Source: Dissophora ornata (taxonomy: Eukaryota > Mortierellomycota > Mortierellomycetes > Mortierellales > Mortierellaceae). Taken from it: a stretch of 64,000 nucleotides of DNA. The position numbers were made by a program, and so were the translations under genes. The notes below the pieces were generated by a model. The model was not told where the DNA came from, did no database searches, and worked only from the letters and a program-made list of their open reading frames with translations. The stretch covers positions 62,001 through 126,000 of the forward strand of contig MU616565.1 in the NCBI GenBank assembly GCA_025201705.1. Direction: 5' to 3'. Positions within the stretch are counted from its first letter, which is position 1. Each line of letters begins with the position of its first letter. This document shows, piece by piece, positions 47,566 through 56,740 of this stretch.

Positions 47566-48712
47566 TCAGTAAGATGGGGGATTGGCGTCCTTCTTGTCGA
47601 CGGGCGTCACATACTTAGTCGTAGTGGTTGTAGTTGTGGTGCGGACAGGACCCGAGGTCGAGGTCGAGGTCGTGGTGTGGCTAGTCTGCTGTGGCTGGCC
47701 CTGCTGGACGACCTTGTAGTGGTGGATCACACCTGGAGCGGGAGCGCCGCTGGGTGGGGGCTGCGACGCGACAGTGACGTAGGAGCGACGCTGAGCCTGG
47801 CCGGGGCGACCGCTCCCGTTGACGCGGCGGCCGGTCCTTGGATCCTCGCGGTTCGTGTAGATGACCCACCAGGCATAAGCGATACCGGGACCATATCCGA
47901 GGAGAGTCAGACCGACACTACGAGAAAGGCGTAATAGAAAACCCCGAGGGGGAGGTATGTGGTTAGCTGAATACACAAACAGCAAAACGGTCCAGAATGT
48001 TTTTTTTTTGTTTTGATCAACCGCGTTTGTTGCAGCATTGATTATCCAATACATGCAGGGAGTGGAGTTGGGACGCGGAGAGAGGGAGATTTATGTCCTC
48101 TTTTGGTGACACAAGGGTCAACAAATAAACAGAATTCAAGGCGAGGAGACCTTTTTCTGCCTTGCTCGCATTGTGCCTTTTTTTTTTGTTTCTATTCACG
48201 CACGTCGGGAACAAACGCATAACGAGAGCAGCTTGCATCATCCGTCATGGGCGCGCCTCTTTTCGTTTTTTTCCCGTCTCAGCTGAAGTAGGGAGGAATA
48301 TCGGGGTGGGGTTTTTTTTCTCTCTTACCTGATGAGGAAGTCAGCACCGCATCCTTCCTTGAACAGAACTAAGAGAGCAAGAAGCGGAAAACACGTTGAG
48401 AACATTGTTCAACGGAACAGAGGCAATGCATCCTCGAGTTTACCGCGGAAGAACGCGTTTCTCGTGCAAGCATCGACCGGGTGTGAGTGAATTGAGGGTC
48501 CCTGCAACGATTCACTTACCGGCCTAGAGACACAGCAAGATGTGCGTGAGCGAGAGAGAGCACAAGAGAGAAGGTTGGAGGTTACAAAAGCGGACCTTAA
48601 TGCTGTGCTCACGTATCGACTAGCGCCAGATGATTCAGGGGAGACTTACAAGGGGAGGCAGGAAGAATCCAATGACGAAGAGGACGATATCTGAGCCTGT
48701 GAAATGGACCAT
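47566..48712 (-). CDS. PMP3/UPF0057-type small membrane protein with C-terminal tail
   Basis: Exons on the minus strand: 48712-48650, a 4-nt exon 48523-48520 (GCCG), 48368-48329, and 47917-47566. The joined length is 459 nt, 152 residues. The product reads MVHFTGSDIVLFVIGFFLPPLAVLF, then KEGCGADFLISVGLTLLGYGPGIAYAWWVIY: two membrane helices with the family core PPLxVxxxxGCGxDFxINxxLTLLGYxPG. Only with the 4-nt exon do the phases agree and the conserved Ala-Val between PPL and LFKEGCG appear. Pmp3-type proteins sit in the plasma membrane and affect membrane potential and salt tolerance. Unlike the ~55-residue classic form, this one carries a ~75-residue Gly/Gln/Thr-rich cytosolic or outer tail ending NPPSY; tailed forms occur in fungi (Sna-like). 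A TTTTTTTTTG run precedes the last exon within intron 3 on the plus strand. Confidence 0.9.
48520..48523 (-). other. 4-nt microexon of the PMP3-type gene
   Basis: On the minus strand, TCTCTAG then GCCG then GTAAGTG: a good acceptor and a strong donor flank only four bases. The exon supplies one Ala codon and the first base of Val. Skipping it shifts the frame immediately after PPL and destroys the conserved second helix, so it appears obligatory. Confidence 0.85.
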
Positions 48713-49358
48713 TGTGAAGGTGGATGAGTGGGGGAGAAGAGTGAATGAGAAAAGGAATGAGAGAGAGAAAAACGGCATGTCTTAAATAAGTCTCGGCACA
48801 AGAGGAGCGAGAAGCTCGTAAGGAACGCAACGCAACGGCCAGGAAATCACATGACTTGGCCTGGGCTTTTGGCCCTCGCCGCGCAGAACACATGTGGCCA
48901 TGGCGCGTTTTCCTTGGAAAATCCAACATGGCTTTTGCTACACTGCGCTCTTCAGTCCGCCGGATCTATGCCATCGCATTGACCCTCGACCATTGGGGCC
49001 GCCATAGTACTATTGCTCCAGACTGTCGTTTCGATGGCCTCAAAAGGACCACCAGCAAACGAATGCGGAGTTTGGCATAGCCATTCCAGTGTCTTTTGAA
49101 AACCGCGATGTGAGCCCTTTTCTTCTTTCACGCGCCCGCAGCGTACTAGATATGGCAATCGTGGCATGCTAACAAAAGTAGATTGGGCCATTTCAAATTT
49201 TATAAGGACTCCTCGAAAGTAGCATGGGCGCAAAATGAGAATCCACAATATTACACTTCGTAGCACATGCTCGCGTCAATAGTGCCGATATTTAATTATG
49301 TTTCTGCGATTGTCAACCACAAGTAAGGAGGATGGTTGCCGGAAAGTAGCAGCGATTT
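48713..49358. other. Intergenic region upstream of the PMP3-type gene
   Basis: About 650 bp between the 3' end of the IQM-like gene and the PMP3-type start. A GA-rich tract (48721-48775, CT-rich on the minus strand) just upstream of the start is the likely leader. No further gene seen. Confidence 0.5.
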
Positions 49359-51606
49359 CTATCTAGCCTCATCTGTCTCTACTTTAACATCCATCTTGTA
49401 CAGCGGCGCCTCTAATCGATTGCCCGATGTCTCTTGTCCCCCACCAACCGCACCACTCTCTCCTTCAGCCTCCAGGATGCCATACGAGACTTTCACACCG
49501 TCCATTGAGATGCCCATCTCCTTCAAGTTCATCAACAGCTTGTCGAAATGCCTCTGGCCCGGCCTGTAGTGTCCCGATTTCGGGTTGATCTTGACTAACT
49601 TGCCATGGTTGACAATAATACCACCTGCTGCACAGACCGTTCCTCCGCCCAGAAAGCTAGAATGATGGAAATTTCCTTTGACCTTTTGGGCAACGTAAAG
49701 CGTTCCCTGTGGGTCTGTCACGTAGATGAACTTTGATTTGTTTCGGATCCGTTTCTTCTCCAAGCGGGTGGCCTCGTCATCATTTTCATTCGAGTCTGGC
49801 AGCACCTGGGAGACATCAACGTCGTCGTTCGCTAGCACAGACGCGGGCAGGGTGTGGACAGGCTTGTCCGAAATCTTGTAGTAGAGCAAGCCATCCACGA
49901 CATGGACGGCGTACTGGAGACGTTCGTTCTCGAGAAGGTACTGGACCCGTTGCTGATCCAGGCGGTCGCGAGGGCGCTCTTCCAGATTGACGTCCTTGCC
50001 ATCGCCTTTGTCCAGCCAATAGAAAAAGTTTTGCGACGTTTCTTGCTTCAGCCAATACTCGTGATAAGGCTTTTTTTTTGAAGAATTTCATGAACGGAGA
50101 ACGGGCAGAAAGGTTTGAGGGTTGTGCTTAGTTCGATTGACCAGTTCACATACATGTGACATGACATGCCCAGTCATCTGCCGTGTGGTTCATACCTTGA
50201 GGTTTGAGCCATAGCGGTGCTTCTTGTCTGACATTTCGAGCCAGTGCTCAGTGAGCTGTAAGGGTGGGAGGTACAGAGGCGGTTAATGCTGAGAATTTCG
50301 ATTCTGTTACACGGATCATAGATAATGATAGTTAAACATACCAGGACAAGCGCCTCCTCCGTAGAAATATTGCGACTTCCCTATGAGCAGCAAACGAACA
50401 TGAGCAATGAGGCATGCTGAGTAAATTATATCGCGCTTAAGGTGGGAGGAGCTGAGGCTTCGTTTAGCTTCCATACATCTACTCCAAGACTTGCTGCAGT
50501 AGACGTTGATTCTGTTGGCGTCGCAATTGAATGACCAGGGGGTTCGCTCAACATGGCCGTCTGGTGGGATCAATCGGAATAAAAAAAACACACACACAAG
50601 AAAACACAAGAAGTGGACGAATAAAAAAAGACGAAAAGAAGAGCATGAAAAAGGGAGATGGAGTGGGATAATAAAAAGAATGATGTTTACCTTGCCTAGT
50701 CGCGAGCCAAGAAACTCTGCGCGTCTCCAAGCCCAGCGTGCTCTGCTCTCATTGGGCGCCTGGGATGATGATGAGGGATGCTGATTTGGGTCGTCGGGGA
50801 TCATGAGTGATGGACTCTGTGGCAGATGGTCTTTGTCCTTTGCGTCCATCTTGTGGATATGTTGGATACGGCTGTAATCGATCAAAAATCTCCATTTCTA
50901 CGTTGCAATTATCCAAAGATTGGCCAATAGATACAAATGTTAGTTGTGGTTGGATGCAGGTATGGATTATGACCGGTCAGTTGGATGGTCAAGAAGAGGA
51001 GGGAAGTGTAGGAAGATACGTGTGGGATGATTCCCTTGGATTTAACCTGCGCGTGTTGTGATGCCCTTAGAAAAAAGCACCGCCACCCAGCGCTGGCTAT
51101 AATTTTATCCGACTGGAACCTTCACGGCATGTATTACCTGGGATGCTGTCAGGGCTGATCCATACAATTCACGGCGGGACCTACAAGAGCGAGTGAGAGG
51201 GAGCGGGAACTTTGTCAGCAAGCGATTCTTCCACAGAAGAGACATAGGTCCAACAACTGCGAGGCAAAATTGCCCCAAAGTTAGCTTGGGTCGACGCTCA
51301 CACTACAAGTACATTGACAGAAAGCCAATTCTTGGCAAAATAGTAAACTCACTGGTATCCTCGGTAGACAGACTGGATGAGTGTCGCGGCAGAGGCGAGT
51401 TTCGCCACCTCCTCAGACGGGGGTGCTTTTTGGACACAATCTTTATCTAAATCCACGTCTTTGTTGTCGTTGTCGTTGCTGTCTTTGACGCCCTCGCTCT
51501 GTGCTGAGATGGAGAGATGGTGTAATGGCAGGGTGGATGGCGAGGGGTGGTCTTGGCGGTGTTCGCTCTCTTCGGAGAGATTTATACTCGAAGCTGCGTT
51601 CATCAT
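49359..51606 (-). CDS. IQ-motif calmodulin-binding protein of the IQM type
   Basis: Six exons on the minus strand: 51606-51353, 51180-51138, 50897-50691, 50380-50342, 50255-50196, 50069-49359. Joined length is 1314 nt, 437 residues, and every phase fits. An acidic Ser/Asp-rich N-terminus leads to an IQ motif (AATLIQSVYRGYQSRREL, crossing intron 1), which should bind calmodulin. The conserved body follows: KWRFLIDYSRIQHIHKMD, EHWLEMSDKKHRYGSNL, YHEYWLKQETSQNFFYWLDKGDG, then KFIYVTDPQGTLYVAQKVKGNFHHSSFLGGGTVCAAGGIIV and KINPKSGHYRPGQRHF. This order matches plant IQM proteins and their fungal relatives (heavy-metal or stress-related in plants; the exact activity is not established). Exon 6 uses an unusual acceptor, a run of nine A then AG, with little pyrimidine tract just before it. 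Tentative links to calcium signalling are inference. Confidence 0.88.
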
Positions 51607-51925
51607 CTTTGTTTTGAGATGCAGAGTGTGTGTGCGTGTGTGAATGACAAATGACGATGAGAAAGGGGATGAGAGAAAAAGTAGGATAAAAAGAGAACCG
51701 CGGGTTGCTCGGCCCAACCTCTGGCGACATTCCGTGTGTTCTTTTGGCGCAATACAGCCAAAAAGTGCTCAAAGCACACAGCCCTGGCCACTTCCCCGGG
51801 TTTCTCGCATTACTGTGCCTGAAATACAGTCGGGGCCGTTGTAGTGACATCGTGACTACAACATTTTTTTGAAAAGCACTTTTTTAAGTTTAACTGGGAA
51901 ACTTTATGGTTATTGTATCATCTCA
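51607..51925. other. Spacer upstream of the IQM-like gene
   Basis: About 320 bp holding the presumed promoter of the minus-strand gene. A (GT)n-like stretch lies near 51625-51645. Nothing else is recognised. Confidence 0.45.
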
Positions 51926-52590
51926 CTAAGTAGGTGGTAATTTGGCACTGTTCCGGACCTCAACAGCAAGCCCTTTCATCAAATGAAGAGTCTCCGTGTC
52001 GTGCCGATCAAGGGCTTGTTCATCCATCTTCCTTCCTCGGTTTTGCCAGTACATCGCAAGCTCAAGACCCTCCATCATTGTTGCGGCGTCCCACGACTTG
52101 GGTAGAGGGATTTCGTCCTCGAGTTCATCCTCATCCTGCTCGACTTGCTCTTCAGCCTTACCCTTGCCGACCACAATATCTACAATCTCGTCAATTGATT
52201 TGGGGTTGGGCTCCTCCATTTGAAGGTGGTCCTACTCGAACCCCAGATATTCTTCGGCACTCATTGGGTTGAGAAGAACTTCGCTTGGAATCTTGTTTAT
52301 AATCGGCTGGATCTCCATCCGGGTATCCCTGTTGTGAGCAGATATATCCAGGAGTGTTTGTTGAACGTCGCCTTCCTCAAGGGCTCCAGTCGCCCTCCAG
52401 CAGTTAGCTACAGTTGAAGCCGTGATACTATTCCAGGCTCAGACAATTCAGTTTGAGTAGACCTGACAGAAGACCACTCTCGCGTTCCTTTTCAAATTCC
52501 TGAACTACTCGTCGAACATGTAGGTTCCAGCATTTGACTTTGAAGTTGGCTGTTATGCCTGCGTCCATGGGCTGTAATTAGTTCGAAGAA
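51926..52590 (-). pseudogene. C-terminal remnant of a pogo/Tigger-type DDE transposase
   Basis: Minus-strand text begins LQPMDAGITANFKVKCW, the typical region after the second Asp of the DDE_1 superfamily (QPxDxGIxxxFK). It then shifts frame near 52440 to AWNSITASTVANCWRATGA and continues as PMSAEEYLGFE. There it meets an in-frame TAG (52234-52232) and goes on DHLQMEEPNPKSIDEIVDIV to an acidic tail ending at 51926. The helix-turn-helix, CENP-B-like and first catalytic regions are missing. Tc1/mariner-pogo elements insert at TA. A pogo-like MITE lies 3.4 kb to the right, which may or may not belong to the same family. Confidence 0.72.
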
Positions 52591-53377
52591 AGCCATGCGT
52601 TTCGTATGTTCATGTTCGTTGACCTCCAAAAAACGGACACTTCTTACGTAATTCTATTGTACATTTGCTCGCGACTCGAGTTTCAGTCAAAGCCTTTATT
52701 CTGAGGATCATGTAAAAGTCTTCTAGAAGGGCATGAAGGTCAAAGCACTATTCTATGCTAACTAGGTGTTCATGTGGAAGATTTCGTTTTTGTTGCGAAG
52801 CACCATTCGAGTTTCCAGTCGACTGGTTCTTCAGTCGACTTGAGTGAAATAGTACGGCTGCGGTTGGATTTAGCAAGTCGACTGAGACGGGACTTTAAGC
52901 TAGCCTTCATGGATGACTTAGCGAAGCTGTAGAAACCTTAGGAAGTAGGCCATTTTACTATCCGTAGCCCAGTCGGCTGATAGCTAACTAGGCACGGACT
53001 AGAGCCCACTGCAGAAAAAGCCGTTGGCCGGAAACCTCAGCGACCACCCATATTGTGACTTTCCCCATTCACTCTCGATCGCGCTCGATTGAACATTCGC
53101 AGGCACTAAATTGAGTGCGGTCTGATGAAATAAAGCAGGACATGAAAAGGGTACTGGAGCTATTCCAAGGCATGACTTTCTTATCCTAGTCCTCGGCGGT
53201 TCACATGTAGTTTTGCGTTGCATGGGCTACATGTTTCCTTATCACTCCACTTTTTGCATCATATTCGACAAGCCTGTCTGAGCGCAATGGCAAGATTGGC
53301 TGCTGGAAAATTCTACAGCTACAAGCGGCTTAATGGTTCTAAAGTTCAGTAGAAATATCGTACATGTACTAGCTTGC
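52591..53377. other. Intergenic region between two gene remnants
   Basis: About 790 bp with no supported coding signal. It contains several GTCGACT/AGTCGACT-type words near 52818-52842 and 52877. It lies between the transposase tail and the WD40 fragment and may be decayed element sequence. Confidence 0.4.
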
Positions 53378-54228
53378 TCATAAAAGCTCTATATCCAGCG
53401 CAGCAGGCTCACCTACGGCCCCGCGTTGCAATAAGAGCTGTTTATTCGGTGGGCTTAACCCTCCCACGTCTTGAATCGATGTATTCGACAGCAGAAGCCT
53501 CTCCGGTGCAGACCTCCAGTGCAACCTTACGAAATACTCATTCCTATCTTCCATGACCCACCACAACCGCACTAAACCATCATCACATCCAACAACAACA
53601 TAACTATTGTCGGAAGTGACTCTCCAAGAAATACTGTTTACCTCAGCGTCGTTTTGAATCACCACAAAACACTCACCCGTCGCAGCGTCCCACAGCCGCA
53701 CTGTCTTGTCCCGGCTACTAGACGCAATCTGATCTCCCTTTGGCGAATACACGGCGCTTGAAACCCAGCTGATATGGCCGCTCAAGGTGTGGCTGCAATC
53801 TCCTGTTTCAATATCCCACAGCCTCACTGTCTCGTCCACACTGCCAGATGCAATCTGATCTCCTTGTGGTGAATACACGACGCTCGAAATACTGCCGCAA
53901 TGGCCGTTCAGGGTGTGGCGGCAATCTCTAGTTTCAACATCCCACAACCGCACTGTCTTGTCCATACTGCCAGACGCAATTTGATCTCCTTTTGGCGAAT
54001 ACGCGATACTCTTAACCCAGTCGCCATGACAACTCAATGTGTTGCGGCAATCTCCGGTTACAACGTCCCACAGCCGTACTGTATTGTCCTCACTGCCAGA
54101 CGCAATCTGATCCCCTTGTGGCGAATATACGACGGTCACAACTCGTTTTCTATGGTCGCTCAAGGTGTGGAGGCAATTTCCGGTTTCAACATCCCACAGC
54201 CGCACTGTATTGTCCTCACTGCCAGATG
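53378..54228 (-). pseudogene. WD40 C-terminal fragment of a probable NLR-type (STAND) protein
   Basis: About 283 residues in one frame carry near-identical 42-residue WD40 units at 126-bp spacing (conserved words GDQIASGSMDKTVRLWDVET, TLNGHCGSISSVVYSP). The ending matches what is seen at the end of fungal NACHT/ankyrin-WD40 proteins: a degenerate last blade (SYVVVGCDDGLVRLWWV), VRLHWRSAPERLL, then NKQLLLQRGAVGEP. The open frame enters abruptly at about 54228 in the middle of a blade. No NACHT or other upstream domain is found to the right, where a recombinase fragment sits instead, so the gene is 5'-truncated. Such proteins are candidate non-self recognition receptors. The high repeat identity fits recent repeat shuffling, a known trait of these families. 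A stand-alone WD40 gene is possible but there is no promoter or good start. Confidence 0.7.
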
Positions 54229-54378
54229 TATGTTATCGAAAGATCGCGATCTATCATGATATTTACTGTCCAGGTGAACCAATCCTCAGATATTTGAAAG
54301 TGTTGCTCGATGAATGGAAAGACCTGCCTTTGGAGTTCAATCGATGGGATAAGAGTATTCCGCGATAGCCACAAGCAT
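54229..54378. other. Junction segment with a short unrecognised plus-strand frame
   Basis: Between the WD40 break and the recombinase fragment. The plus strand is open from about 54232 to a TAG at 54366-54368 and reads YHDIYCPGEPILRYLKVLLDEW, which looks protein-like but is not recognised. It could be a third piece of inserted DNA. Confidence 0.3.
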
Positions 54379-54645
54379 TCACTGGGAGTGTGCAGCCAGC
54401 CATTTTAAGGTGACCTGTGCCGAATGCCGATCAAAGTAGTGCGTTGTTATGCGTTCGTTGTTCCAATGCCCAGCCTGAGTAATCGAGCCGATGTCTGCCC
54501 CAGCTGAGAGAGCATGGAACGCCCCAGAGCCACGATGCGCGCGAGTGGGCTTGTTTGTAGGGTTGGCCGATTTGTTCCCCATCTCAGATGCATTCCTGTA
54601 CTGCGAGTTGTGGGACAGCTGCTTTGTTGGATCGCCCGAACTCAA
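54379..54645 (-). pseudogene. Tyrosine recombinase C-terminal fragment, unlike the 35-kb Crypton
   Basis: The minus-strand frame ends THYFDRHSAQVTLKWLAAHSQ. Just before lie RAHRGSGAFHALSAGADIGSITQAGHWNNERIT. Family reading: an Arg box (TRAHRGSGA, where the usual His is replaced by Arg), the GHW box, and a catalytic Tyr in THYFDR. This arrangement is that of eukaryotic tyrosine recombinases (Crypton or related). It differs clearly from the recombinase at 35.2 kb, which has GRW and EAYYLPKNP. No N-terminal catalytic Arg region was found, so this is a fragment lying exactly where the WD40 gene is broken. Confidence 0.5.
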
Positions 54646-55913
54646 GAGTAATATCTGGCGCCATATATCCCCATTGAAATCTGGAGGGTTCCTTGGGTGT
54701 TACAGGTATGTAGATCGCTAATAGGTCAACGGGGTGCAACGGACATCAAGCATAGACAGCCAAATACTATACAAGCCAAGGCGGACCATACCGTCCACAG
54801 CTCGAATAGATATAACACGAAAACACCGACAGGGCAGACTTTGACATCCTTGCTCCGTATGATGACCCTTTTGTTTTCTTTGCCTTCGCGGTTTTTCTTT
54901 CGTCGTGGCGTCGAAAAGGAAATTCGGACAACATTCTAGATTCCATAGCCCCCTTAGTCAACGGTCTGGGTACCGAGGTCTTTCTCCAAATGTTTGTAGA
55001 GGATATCGACAGTGGCAGAAATAGTAATCAATGACACCAGGGAGGAAAAGGCAAAGCAGATACATGATATATTTGCTTCGTGTCGATGTATCATACATTG
55101 ACATTTACGCGAACGCCTCCTGATCCTGCGCATAATAGTCAGAGAGATGACTCTTTTGGGGGCGCAATGTTCAACCGCAATGTTCAACCGCAATACTCAA
55201 CCGCAATGGTGCATTTGCAGATGCTGACCCCTTTTTTCGCCCTCACTGGAGGTGGAGGATGTACATGTGGTAATTGCAGATAACGAGAGCTCCGCTACAA
55301 AAGAGCTGACAAGGCCTGGAAAGGGTCTGATCGCGCTGTGAGAATGTTGACTCTGTGGTGGTGGGTTTACAAAGATTTGCCCTGACAGCCTAGTTGTGTG
55401 GCGTTGTTCCACCATGTAGACACGTGAACGAAACTTTGCATCGCAACTATTTTCCTTTGCGGCAAGTTTGAAAGTCGATCCACCTGATAAAGACTCTTGC
55501 TTTTGGGGAGCACTCATGCGCAGCCCTGGTGAATCATTCTCCGACTCTCGAAGTTCTGGAGCTGGAGGGTTGTCCTGATTTGACCAGTTAATGCATGCGA
55601 CAGACGCTCAGGTCACGCCCGAGACCTTGCATCCTTGAAACCGCCGTCAATGGTGTTGAGGGTGTTCAAGGGTAGGATCATGGGCACGCCAAGACAGAAT
55701 AGGCGTTTTGGAATGAGCGGATAACACTGAGTGGGAGCTCTTCTCCATACTGCTGAAGGGCGAGCGCTTCGGCACGATTTGTCCGCCTCGAATAACTCTG
55801 GCTAGGCTATGAGACTTTATCGGGAATGGAGGAGATCCAGTGGATGGCGAAGCGTTGGTCCAAGCTTAAGTCATTTACAGGCTCGTGCTCGAAGGCGCGA
55901 TGAAGATTTCGTG
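54646..55913. other. Intergenic region, nothing supported
   Basis: About 1.27 kb between the recombinase fragment and the MITE. A triple repeat of CAACCGCAATG-like words occurs at 55172-55208. No gene recognised. Confidence 0.45.
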
Positions 55914-55915
55914 TA

Positions 55916-56101
55916 CAGTCAACCCCCGATATAATGCCACTCGCTGTACTGACATTTTCCATGTAGTGACACCACTTGAATTTTCATTATATTTTTTTAC
56001 TATGCATTTCTTCTCGTTGTAACGACATTCCCATACAATCGCCTATAATGACACCTCCAAATCTCTGTACCAAACATGTCATTATAACGGGGGTTGACTG
56101 T
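55916..56101. mobile_element. 186-bp MITE with pogo-like ends and TA target duplication
   Basis: The left end CAGTCAACCCCCGATATAATG (first 21 bases, one mismatch) matches the reverse complement of the right end, CAGTCAACCCCCGTTATAATG. Similarity runs about 24 bp with two mismatches. TA dinucleotides flank both sides (55914-55915 and 56102-56103), the hallmark of Tc1/mariner/pogo insertion. The inside is too short to code for a transposase, and it repeats ATAATGACA-like words (56045-56053). It must have been moved by a transposase encoded elsewhere. Confidence 0.88.
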
Positions 56102-56103
56102 AC

Positions 56104-56740
56104 ATGTACGAAGTGCCGAGCACGTGGACAGTGCACCTTTGTCGAAATTCCAGTATCTTTGGAATAAACAGATGTATGAACCAACACAGCCAAGGGGGCA
56201 AATAGGGGATAGATTGCACTGCAATGACACGTAGAAAGATATCTGGGGCACACAAAAAAGTTTTGCACAAAGACAAACAAACCAGAATATCACAAACAAA
56301 CGCTATGGAGCCCTTTCAATGCGATAGGGGCGCATTAGGTGGTAGATGGGCGAATGCATTTTCTTCCTCGGAGAAAAATCGCTTCCACGAGGGACGGGAG
56401 AACAGCAGCACCGCTTTGCTCTGCAGCCATGCAACATGCGCCAGTGCTCTCATTCTTGGACACTCTCCGATCGACCAAACAAACAACAAACGGGACGGTA
56501 TGGCACAAGAGGCGCACAGGAGGGGCACAGGAGGCGCACAGGAGATGAGTCCCGACGCCCCTCGCCACCATTCATCTCCTCCGCCAGTCGAATATCCACA
56601 TTTCGATCATAAAAACCCCCCTCACCCATCCTCGTATGGATCCTTCTGTTTCGCACTTTTCACATCTTGCCTTCGTGTTTTCATTCATCCTTCCCTCCCA
56701 TTTTTTTCCCCTCTTTCACCCGCGTTTAATTAATATAACG
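56104..56740. other. Intergenic region upstream of the lipase gene
   Basis: It holds a short direct repeat of AGGCGCACAGGAGGGGCACAG-like units (56508-56545), and a CT-rich leader before the lipase start. A weak TATA-like ATAAAAAC lies near 56609. No gene seen. Confidence 0.45.
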
